DNA of 64,000 nt, from NCBI GenBank assembly GCA_037013495.1, contig CM072805.1:41893169-41957168 (forward strand), given 5' to 3'. Position numbers and translations under genes: made by a program. Within the stretch, counting starts at the first letter, position 1. Every line of letters starts with the position of its first letter. This stretch comes from Hippophae tibetana. Taxonomy: Eukaryota > Streptophyta > Magnoliopsida > Rosales > Elaeagnaceae. Shown one piece after another: positions 12,913-23,600 of the stretch. Under the pieces are notes generated by a model. The model was not told the DNA's origin. It did no database searches and saw nothing but the letters and a program-made list of their open reading frames with translations.

Positions 12913-13278
12913 TTTGCTCACCCCTACCTTAGCTCTCAGTTTATACATACAACTTAGAAATTGCTCTAGGTAGCTAACTAAAGAAAAGAGTATACTAAAT
13001 TATTTTTGGAGTTTTTCGAGCAACATAAATACTTTAAAGGTGTAGCATTCCGGACTTTATCAGTACAGTGAAATTTTGAGACAAAAAATAAAAATTTTGT
13101 GTTGTTTTATCCTGAAAACGACGAAACTGTGTTTACTTACACAAGTTTGAATAGAGTTGCAAAATGTCTTAAAGAAAGCGACATAATCCGCGACATAATC
13201 CGCGACTCAACTCAAGCAAGACATTTCATTAGATTGGTAACATTGTTCTCATCTTGTAATTACATACCAATACTAACA

Positions 13279-14433
13279 TTGTCAAAGAACTTCTTAATAT
13301 TTACCTGGAATGTTAGAGTTAGATATTCCTTGGATACCATTCTTAAACCATGTTTTGGTTATATTTTTTGTTTTATATACATTTTAGATGAAATATTAAT
13401 ACAATTATAATTTAATAATAATATATATTATAATATATGTATATAATACTTAAAAAAATTAGTGTATTAAAAGAGTAGGTTTGATTATGTTGTGTTAGTA
13501 TATATAATTTTCAGATCTATTTACATCAACCAACCTTTAAAAGAAAAAAATATATACTCTATTTGACCATAGATTTGGATTAAATGGTTGATTTTTTTTA
13601 AAAATGCGTAACCCTAAGCATAACTAATCGGGGAAAAAAATGAGACGCTTAATGAGATCTTTATTTTATAAAAGGTTAATTTTGTTGGGTAATTTATATA
13701 TATATAACACATTTATAGCTACACATATACAATATTTGAATTTGAACCTCTCTTATTAGTTATTGCCTTCAAGAACTCAATAGCATTGCATTAATGGCCA
13801 ATTGGGAGTTTTGTTGGTTAGTTTTGTTTTCATTTTAGTCGAGTTTAAACTCACAATTTAATTGTTTGATTTATGCTCAATTGTTGTAGACGAATCTTAT
13901 AATAATTAAGAAACAGCTCTACTGCTTTATTTTTTACTTGATGTGTCAGTGACTCAAAACTTGATAAATTTTTGGTACAAATGAATTTCCTTAATAATAT
14001 GCTCAGCAAACTTTCTAGCTAGGAAATGGTCATCAAATCCTCTAAATCATGTTCTTGATATTATTTGGTATTTTAGATTAGTTATTGCTTAATTTAATTC
14101 CCTTGTTTTAGTAAAAGAGGTCAACTATAAACAAATTACGATATTTAATAATTTTTTTATAAAAATATTATTTTTTTCCAACTAAAAATGAAATTTAATA
14201 TTCTTTGTAATTTGATACTATTTAGTGGCTTCAAAAAATTTGATGAATTTCCAGCTCCTAATGTCTCAATTAAATAGAAAGAAGAATCTGAACCTATTTT
14301 AGCCACCAATGATGGTACCGAGTGTAGATTAGAAAGCTAGGAAAATTAAAGCATCAAAGATAGTACAAACCAATCGAATTTTACACCCACTCACTTATTG
14401 GATTTTGATAAAATGGAAATATAAAAACAGTAG

Positions 14434-14475
<42 letters not shown>

Positions 14476-14698
14476 TGAGGGACCTTTCATTTTTAGGTAA
14501 GTGATTGCTTCAGAGGTTGCTAAACATGATTGTAACCTAGCAACTTAAATTCTACTCAAAGTTACAAATACTCAATAATTGTTTTTGTGCAACATTATAT
14601 TTCATCCTTTGCTTCTACCCACATGATGTAATCTCTGTGCGTGTGTGTGTTTGTGAGAAAGAGAGGGAGCTTAGAGATAGAGGTGCATATTTGTGAAG
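13279..14698. other. Intergenic region upstream of ARPC2B
   Basis: AT-rich with no supportable gene. It should contain the ARPC2B promoter and 5' UTR. A CT/TA microsatellite lies at 14434-14475 and a short GT tract near 14638-14652, just before the start codon. Confidence 0.5.
14434..14475. repeat. (CT)n(TA)n microsatellite
   Basis: About 13 CT units are followed directly by about 8 TA units. It lies roughly 225 bp upstream of the ARPC2B start codon. CT tracts are common in plant 5' UTRs and core promoters, so it may be transcribed. Confidence 0.9.
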
Positions 14699-17600
14699 AT
14701 GACATGTTTTCAAAGGGCTTCCCCAGCTCTGAAGGAGATGCTACTGAAATTACATCAGTAAGAAAGACTGTACATTTCTGTCCAATGCTTGATAATTATT
14801 TGGATCATTATATATATATATGGGCAATGATTTCTTTTCTCAAGCAGAAATTTGTGATGTTTCATATTAATATGCATTATGCATACAAGAAGCTAAGTGA
14901 GCATAAAATATATCCCACATTCATATGAAACTAATAATGCTTATTATTTACAGTACTTGAGGAAAAAATAAATGGGATGGATGTCACTGATATATAAAGA
15001 TTGTACACCCACATTCACGCAAATATTCTACTATACCCTACTCTTCTTTTTTTCCCGATGGTGTTCATACAACACCTTGAAATGACCTCATTAATATGAA
15101 AAAGTTAGCTCCGTAAAGGCTTGAAATATTTTGCTCTTGCGTGAGGTGAGCCACCGCATCAATTTAGTCGTTCAATTATCTACCGGGTGATTAATGCAAA
15201 AAATTTAACCAGAAGAATTTGGCAGACAGTACATCTATATGTGTTTTCAGATGCAGGGAAACACGGTGAAAAAGAATCAACGAAGTCATGCACAATGTAT
15301 TTCTGATATTTTCAAACTCAATGTCGATAAGTGAAAGATCTCACAACCTCTTCAAGTACTGTTATCTTTGCAGCATATCAAAGTATATATTGGTCCTATA
15401 GATACGTAACTTTTTTTTTTAATTGATAAAAAAAAAATCAAAACGAATCAAGATTCACTAGTGATTAATGCAATGAGATTCTCATACTTTTTTAATTCTG
15501 TAAATTTCATTTTACAGCAACCAAAAAGCCCGTAAAATGTCTAAAACATTACAACCGTTGGGATTATTAATGTCGTTCCTCTCTTGCAGAGCTGATAAGC
15601 CCATGGAGATTGATCATCACTTGTTTGAACTTGGGTCTGTGGAATACCACATCAAGGTAAAATTACAATTCTATACAAACAGAACATTTTAAAAGTAAAT
15701 ATAAGATAAACATCAATATTGGAATGCGGTTTTCTTTTCACACTTATCCTTTCTTTGTTTCACAAAATAAAAACATATGGCTTTTAGTTTCAGGCTTCAA
15801 AATGTCTGTTTAGTACTTTTCATTTAAATTTTCTGTGAAGCTTGATTGTTTGTTTTTTTCCGGATAAGGAAATTTTCTGTAATGTTAAAATAGGCTTCAG
15901 CATCAGATCCACAATATACCTACCTGTCAATATCAACCCCAGTACTGTCCCAAGGTATTATGCTACCATGTGGAATTTCCAACTATACCAAACAGATGGT
16001 AAAGGGAATTTGTCCTGATATTTTAGAGATTATTGAGCCTGCAAATGAAGGATACAAGCTTACCTTAAAACTTGACTTGGCTCAAATTGCATGTTGCAAA
16101 GGTATGGTAGCTCTTCAAGTTCCCTGCAATATAATATGAAACAATTTTGATATATCATTTGTCTTGAAGCTAATTTCTTAAAAGTAGAACATATATAGTA
16201 TTGCAAGTTCACTCCCTTTAATATATTGCTTACGCCCTCGATGTAAAGCCGGCCTTTTCAGGAATCGTCGGTTAATCCTAAAGTAAGCTCCCTATGAATA
16301 AACATATGCTTGCATTGATAATTTAAAAGTTAATTCAGAAGAGAACTGTTCGAGTCTTTAAGGGTTAATTAGAGGATAAATAAGGACCTGATCTTTAGGA
16401 TCAGATCATGCTTTGATTGGTTTCTATTTATGCTCCATAATTTCAACTTAAATGGTTAGAGGTTAAGACTATATAATAGCTAGAATTATATTCATATTTA
16501 ATTTCAATAAATTCAATCAATGTTTAGTGTGTTGTGCAAGTGCTATTCCTAACAAACTGGTATCAAAGCAAAAACTGAGTTTGAGGATAAGAGTTTCACA
16601 CAAGTCCTTCATTTTGATGGTTTTCACTATAACCATTGGGGAGAGCTGATGGAAAACTTTCTAAAATCGAAAGAATTATGGAGCCTTGTAGAGAATGGTT
16701 TCAAGGAACTAATCGCTGGAATATGATTGACTGATGCACAACTATCATTATTAGATGATGCCCAAACCAAGGATCACAAGGTGAAGCACTACTTGTACCA
16801 GGCCATTGATAGAGTTATATTCGAGCAAATTCTAGACAGACACAACTCAAAGGCTATCTGGGACTCATGGAAGAGAAAATTTGGTAGGAATGCTCGAGTT
16901 AAGAGGTCTTTTCCTCAAGTTTTGAGAAGAGACTTTGAGGTGTTGGAGATGAAAAAAAGTGAAACAATCGCTGAATATTTCGCTAGGGTCATGGTAGTGG
17001 AAAACAGAATGAGAAGTAATGGTGAAACCATGTCGGATTCCAACGTGGTAGAAAAGATTTTGAGAACATTAACCGATAATGGTGTCAAGTAGATATTTAA
17101 AACAAAACGTGATGAGTATGGTGAAGTTGTTAAGCATAAGGCTCGCCTTGTAGCTAAGGGATATTCACAAAGAGAAGGCATTGATTACTTAGAAATGTTC
17201 GCACCAGTGGCTAGGTTAGATATAGTGGGAACCATCATTGCATTAGTAGCTCACAAGAAATTGACAATTTTTCAATTAGACATCAAATCAACCTTCCTTC
17301 GTGGAGACTTGAATGAGAAAGTCTATGTAGAACAACCTAGAGGGTATTAGAGGAAGAGAAAAGAACATATGGTCTATCAATTGTACAAAGCCTTGTACGA
17401 GTTAAAACAAGCCCCCAGCTTAGTTTAGTCATATTGAGGCATACTTTGTCAGTAAAAGTTTTCAAAAGTATGAAAGTGAACAAACCTTGTTCACCAAGAA
17501 AAGCAACAAAGGCAAAATCATCATTGTAAGTTTATATGTTGATGATTTGATTTTTACTGGTGATGATACTAATCTGCTGCTAGAATTCAAGACTTTCATG

Positions 17601-20600
17601 ATGAGTGAATTCGATATGACTGATATAGGAAGCATGAACTATTTCTTTAGGATATAATGTTATGCACAGAAGCAATAAATATCGGTATATGAATATATCA
17701 AAACGGTAAAACAACACAGAATTTACGTGGTTCAGCAATTCGTCTAGATCCACAGGAGGCAGTAGATATTATTGAACTGAGTAAGAAATATACAGAATAC
17801 AGATACAAATTTTCTCACTAATAATATCTCTCAAGTGTTTCCCAAAATTCATAGAAAACTCTCAAACTTAATAAGTATTTTCTCTCTTTGAGTTTGCTTA
17901 TGCTCTCTCTCATTTTTTCTGATTTTTGCCTTGTTCTTCAATGCATGAACTCTTCCCTATTTATAGATGAAGCAAAGCTTTATTTCCCTAAATTGCTCCA
18001 TAATTTAAGCCTTAAATTATGCCACTAATTTCCTTAAATCATGCCATAAATTAGACCACAAATTAGACCACTAATTTCCCTAAATTATGTCACTAATTTG
18101 TTACTTTTAGAGCCAATATTTAACAATCTCCACCTTGGCGAAAAAGTTCATAACGTTGCCTCCAAATGCGCCCTAGGCGCTCTAAGCTCGAGAAATGTTG
18201 ATCAAGTTCAAGTAGTGTTGAAACTTGATCCCTGTAACCACCTTTGTAAAGCATATCTACAAGGTTATCAGTAATTCCGACTTTCTGGAGTATAACATTC
18301 TCTTCATCGACGATTTTTCGAACAAAATGAAATTGAACATCGATGTGCTTGGTGCGACCATGATGAACTTGGTTCTTTGCCAAACAAATGGCACTCTAGC
18401 TGTCGCAAAAAACCTCCACGTTCTTCTGAACAATACCCAAATCCTTGGTCAACCCGAGAAGCCAGATAGCTTCTTTGAATGCTTCTGTTACAACCATATA
18501 CTCTGCCTCTGTAGTAGACAAAGCTACAGTTGACTGCAATATTGATCTCCAACAAACTGGTCCTCCTACCATATCTGACTAGGTGTTTGCCTTCAGTCTT
18601 GTCTCTCTCAAACTTCAAACCAATATCCACAGTACCATAGATGTACCGTAGAATCCACTTCACTACTTGCCAGTGTTCTTTACCGGGACTATGCATGTAC
18701 CGACTCACCATACTAACAGCGTGGGAAATATCAGGTCTAGTGCAAACCATTGCATATATCAAGGCACCAACGACATTTGCATACGGAACATGCTCCATTT
18801 GCTTCTTCTCATCGGTAGTGTTAGGTGACATCAATGCACTCAACTGAAAGTGAGGAGCAAGCGGTGTACTTACTGGTTTGGTTTTTTCATCAATGTCAAA
18901 CCTTTGTAGTACTGAGTCTGTGTCAGACAGACTGTGCTTGCAACTCTATCTCTTGTGATTTTCATCCCAAGAATTTTCTTAGCTTCTCTAAGATCTTTCA
19001 TTTCAAATTATGAACTCAACAAAGCCTTCAATCTGTCGATCTCCACCTTGCTCTTAAATACAATCAACATATCATCAACATATAAGAGCAAATAAATAAA
19101 GGTACCGTCTTGGAGTTTCTGATGAAGCTATCAAAATGCTTGTACCACTGTCGCGATGATTACTTCAAACCGTAAATTGACTTGCTCAACTTGCAAGCCC
19201 AATTCTCTCGTCCTGGAACTTTGAAGCCATCGGGTTGAGACATGTAGATCTCTTCGTTCAAAGTACTATGGAGAAAAGTTGTTTTGACATCGAGTTGAGC
19301 TAACTCGAGATCAAACTGTGCTACCAAAGCCAACAGTATTCGAATAGATGAATGTTTAACAAAAGGTGAGAATACCTCATTGTAGTCTATTCCTTCTTTC
19401 TGAGCATATCTTTTTGCTACCAGTCTGGCTTTGTATCTGATGTTGTCTTTACCAGGAATACCTTCCTTCTTAGCATAGACCCATTTGCAACCAATAGCTT
19501 TCTTTCCTTTGGGAAGTTGAACCAACTCCCAAGTTTGATTCTGATGTAGAGACTTCATCTCTTCATCCATTGCCATCTTCCACTTCATACTATCAACTCT
19601 CTACACGACTTCTCTGTAAGTGCATGGGACATCATCATCAATTACTGGAAGTGTGAATGCTACCATGTCTGTGTATTTGGTAGGCTTCATAATCTCCCTT
19701 CTCGGTCGAGTAGTGGCAATAGATTATGGCTGCTGATTAATCAGTGGTGATGGTGAGAGAATCTCCACCTCAACTGAAATCTCTTCTTGATCATCAATTT
19801 CATCTTCACCACGATCGGTAATCGGTGCAATCTTTTCTGGATCTTCCGGAGTCTCAAGCATCACCTTAGAAAAAGTATTTGGACTTTCATTCTCTTTCTT
19901 TAAATTTTTCTATCTCAGCATAAAAGACACGTCGAATGTGACATCTCGGCTTAAGACGATCTTCTTAGATTCACCACACCAAAGTCGAAATCCTTTAACT
20001 CCTTCCTTAAAGTCCAAGAAAACAAATTTCTTTGCTTTAGGATCCAGTTTGGATTCACTAACATGAAAATATGCAGGACATCTAAATATTCGCAATGAAT
20101 CATAATCAGTAGCAGGTTGTCCAGACCATACCTCTTTAGGAGTTTTCTCATCTAATGCAGTCGTAGGAAGTTTGTTGACTATATGAGTTGCATATGACAA
20201 AGCCTCAGCCCAAAATGCCTTGCTTAATTTGGATTGAGATAGCATACATCAAACTTTCTCAACCAAAGTACGATTCATTCTTTCTACAACTCCATTCTGC
20301 TGTGGTGTACGAGGAAAAATCATTTTTCTTTTTTTCAAAATTGCTTGAGACAGCTGTTCTTCCTATAACAGTACTCCCATCTAGGAAATACAAGTTCACC
20401 TTCTGAGTACCCTTCATCGCTACAAATGCACCTCGTACAACTTTCAAGACTCCATTTTCCAATGTTACCTTGTAACCATCAGAATTTAGAACACCTAAAG
20501 AAATAAGGTTTTTCTTTAGATCAGGAATATACCTTACATTTGTAAGTCGTTTGATTGTACCATCGTGCATCTTTAGTCGTACTGTTCCGATCCCTTTTGT

Positions 20601-23600
20601 CTGATAGGAATTGTCGTTACCCATAAGCACAACTCCTCCATCGAGCTCCTCAAAACTCGAAAACTAATGTCTGTTTGGACACATATGATAAAAACATTTA
20701 GAATCAAGGATCCACTTATCTGAGTAGATTTCTGATGATGGAACTAAAAAGGTTGATTCTTCATCTTCATCGGCCTTCTGTGCAACATTTGCATTTGACT
20801 TGTCCTTGTTTGGGCAATCTTTCTTCCAGTGCCCTTTCTGGTGACAATAGGCACACTCGTCCTTCGCAGGACGTATTTTGGATGACTCTCCTTTGGACTT
20901 TGATCTGGATTGCCCCCTATTATTTGATCCGCCAGATTTTTTTTTGTTCGTCCTACCTCTAGCTGCCATCAATGCTTCTGATATTGAGTCTCTGTAATCA
21001 TGTTGATCCTTCTTCCGGTACTCATTATTTACCAAAGCATTTGAAACATCTATGAACTTAACCTCATCTTTTCCATATAACAGGGTTGTGGTTAAATGCT
21101 CATAGCTCTTAGGTAATGAATTCAACAACAACAACACTTTATCTTCATCGATAATTTTAACATCTAAATTTTGCAGATCGGTCAAAATTTTATTGAAATT
21201 ATCTAAGTGCTCAATCATAGGGGTACCTTTCTTGTACTGGAAATGAAAAAGTTTCTTCTTCAAGTTTATTCTCAATACTTTTCGTCATGTACTTGTCTTC
21301 TAGTTTCTTCCAGAGAACTGCGGCTACATTCTCTTTCATGACAAAGTACTTCTGATCTTTTCCTAAGCACAATCGAATTGTGCCATAAGCTTGTCGGTTG
21401 ACATAATTCCAATCTTCATTTGAATAATCTCCTGGCCTGGTCTCCAAGGCTATATTAGATACTTCTCGGAACAATAGATCTAATACTTCACATTCCCACA
21501 TGCCAAAGTTATTGGTGCCGTCGAATTTTTCCACCTTAAACTTTGCGTTGGACAACATAGTTCTTTGAGTTGAACAACTTGGTTTGCCAAAAATTCTAAG
21601 GTCAGTTTTTTAACCTTCTTCGATCTCTCTTTTATCAGCCATAAGTACAAACGGATAACATAAATTTTGTACTTACAACTTAAAATAGTGTTTTTCCAAA
21701 TTTTAAATCTTATTTGAAAAAACAGAGTCCGCAGTTAAATCCAAAATGATCCAATTAGCTAGGAATAAGTCCGACTCAGCTAAAAATGGATGAAAAATGA
21801 ACCAACTCGGTCCAAATATCACTAGTAAATGAGTTGACTCGGTCCAACTTAGTGAGTTGACTCAGTTGCTGATAGTAGCACTCCGGTGGCTTCTGGCGGT
21901 GATTTTGACTTCTGATTTGAGCGATCCTTTCACCGTTGCGTTCGTCTTGTCGAGAGCTTCGATTTGATATATAATACTGCTATATTTGGCTCTGATACAA
22001 ATTTATTGTGCGCAGAAACAATAAATAGCGGTATATGAATATATCAAAACGGTAAAATAACACACAGAATTTACATGGTTCGGTAATTCGCCTAGGTTCA
22101 TGGGAGGCAGGATATATTATTGAATTGAGTAGAAAATATACAGAATACAGATACATACTTTCTCACTAATAATATCTCTCAAGTGTTTCCCAAAACTCAT
22201 AAAAAACTCTCAAACTCACTAAGTATTTTCTCTCTTTGAGTTTGCTGATTTTTGCCTTATTCTTCAATGCATGAACTCTTCCCTATTTATAGATGAACCA
22301 AAACTCCCTTTTCCTAAATTGTGCCATAATTTAAGCCTTAAATTAGGCCACTAATTTCCTTAAATCATACCACAAATTAGGACACTAATTTCCATAAATT
22401 ATGTCACTAATTTGTTACTTTTAAAGACAATATTCAACATAGAAGTGATACAAAAACTTGTAGGAAAATTTATCTGTCAAAAAAGGTATGCATTGAAAGT
22501 ATTGAAAAAGGTTTGGAACGTTAGAGAGTAACACGATCATCAATCCAATTGTTCCAGGGTCCAGAGTAGGGAAAGACAAGTATGGTGTCACAGTTGATGA
22601 AACTCTTTACAAACAACTTGTAGGAAGTTTAATATATCTAACTTCTACACCGCCTGATTTGATGTTTGCTATAAGCGTACTAAGCAGATATATGGCAACA
22701 ACTACTGACCTTCACCTACAAGCTGCCAAGAGAGTCCTTAGTATCTAAAAGGCACGATAAACTACAACATTTATTACAAGAATGGGGGAGATGACAAGCT
22801 AATGGCTTTCATTGATAGTGAATATACCGGAGACATGGAGGACAACAAGAGCACAAGTGGATATGTTTTTCTGTTAAGCTCAGGAGCCATCTCATGGAGT
22901 TCAAAGAAACAACCAATTATGACCCTCTCAACAATTGAAGTAGAATTTGTCGCAGTAGTAATGTGTGCGTGCCAAACAATTTGACTGAAAAAAACACTGA
23001 AGGAGCTCTGACACGAAGAGGAGGATTGTACCACCATCAAATGCGACAACACATCCACCATTAAACTATCAAAAAACCCAGTTTTACATGGACGCAACAA
23101 GCATATACGTGTGAGAAACCATTTCCTTAGGGATCTCACAAAAGAAGGCTCAATTGAATTAGTCCATTATGAAAGCACTAAACAAGTATGCTGACATAAT
23201 GACTAAATCATTAAAGTCTGAAATATTCGCTAAGCTCCGAGGGATGCTAGGAATGTGCGAAGTTAATGAAGTAATCTAAATTAGAATTTAGATTAAGGGA
23301 GAGATTAAAGAGAGTTGTCCGAGTCTTTAGGGGTTAGTTAGAGGATAAATAAGAACCTAATCTTTAGGATCAGATCATGCTTTGATTTCTTTCTGTTTAT
23401 GCTCCATAATTTCAGCTTAGATTGTTAGAGGTTAAAGCTATATAATAGCCAGAACTGTATTCACATTTAATTTCAATAAATTCAATTGGTGTTTAGTGTG
23501 TTGTTACTAACAAACCCAAACACAATTTAACTTCATAAAACAAAGCATAAATCGAAGTTGCTTCATCTCCTAGAAAACATCCAAAGAATGAAATGATAAT

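Larger units (their letters stand above)
8327..12926 (-). mobile_element. hAT-superfamily DNA transposon, complete with TIRs and 8 bp TSD
   Basis: The element is exactly 4,600 bp. Its ends are perfect 11 bp terminal inverted repeats: TAGGGGTGAGC at 8327-8337 and GCTCACCCCTA at 12916-12926. It is flanked by a perfect 8 bp target-site duplication, CCTTAGCT, at 8319-8326 and 12927-12934. An 8 bp TSD and a TAGGG-type end are hallmarks of hAT elements. The element encodes a BED-finger hAT transposase on the minus strand (8982-11217). Subterminal arrays rich in AATCCGA words lie inside both ends. A tandem repeat and an AGC-rich tract fill the 1.7 kb upstream of the transposase. It sits inside an older copia LTR. 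Confidence 0.95.
8050..13278 (+). repeat. Solo copia LTR, split by the hAT insertion
   Basis: With the hAT element removed, 8050-8326 joins 12935-13278. The right part (12935-13278) closely resembles the R/U5 half of the LTRs at 48021-48706 and 53084-53718. Shared features are the CTCAGTTTA block after the TATA region, GAGCAACATAAATA, the CCGGACTTTATCAGT block and the U5 with CTTAAAGA. A 12-base duplication (CGACATAATCCG) occurs near 13181-13204. The left part has the same architecture, with short U3 repeats (near 8170-8270) and a TATA-like ACTATAAATTG at 8304-8314, but its sequence has diverged. The 5' boundary is uncertain. No internal region or second LTR is adjacent, so it is a solo LTR. 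Confidence 0.65.
17661..22439 (-). mobile_element. Inner copia element inserted in the outer copia RT
   Basis: LTRs lie at 17661-18125 and 22007-22439 (465 and 433 bp). On the minus strand the 5' LTR is the right-hand one. A primer-binding site complementary to tRNA-Met (reading ATCAGAGCC on the minus strand) lies at about 21987-22000. A polypurine tract reading AAGGTGGAGAT on the minus strand abuts the left LTR at 18126-18137. Gag, protease, part of integrase, RT and RNase H follow in copia order. The element interrupts the outer RT just after its catalytic motif. The expected 5 bp target duplication is not convincing (TAATG versus TAGAA), so the ends have diverged. Confidence 0.9.
16347..23512 (+). 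mobile_element. Internally deleted copia element (outer), interrupted by a second copia
   Basis: Two LTRs of about 200 bp (16347-16554 and 23316-23512) bracket the element. A primer-binding site, TGGTATCAAAGC, starts at 16558, 3 bp after the left LTR. The internal part runs gag (16603-17090) directly into reverse transcriptase (from about 17095), so protease and integrase are missing. The RT is split at 17660 by the inner element and resumes at 22440, followed by RNase H to about 23230. Without the inner insert it is about 2.4 kb. Orientation is sense relative to ARPC2B. No clear target duplication was seen. Confidence 0.85.

Noticed and set aside
13099..13410. 103-codon frame resembling frames at 48541-48741 and 53553-53768
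   Set aside because: The similarity comes from shared LTR U5 sequence, and the frame is not preserved across the three copies.
14641..14928. 95-codon plus-strand frame over the ARPC2B start region
   Set aside because: The homologous protein reads in a different frame from the ATG at 14699 with a donor at 14758.
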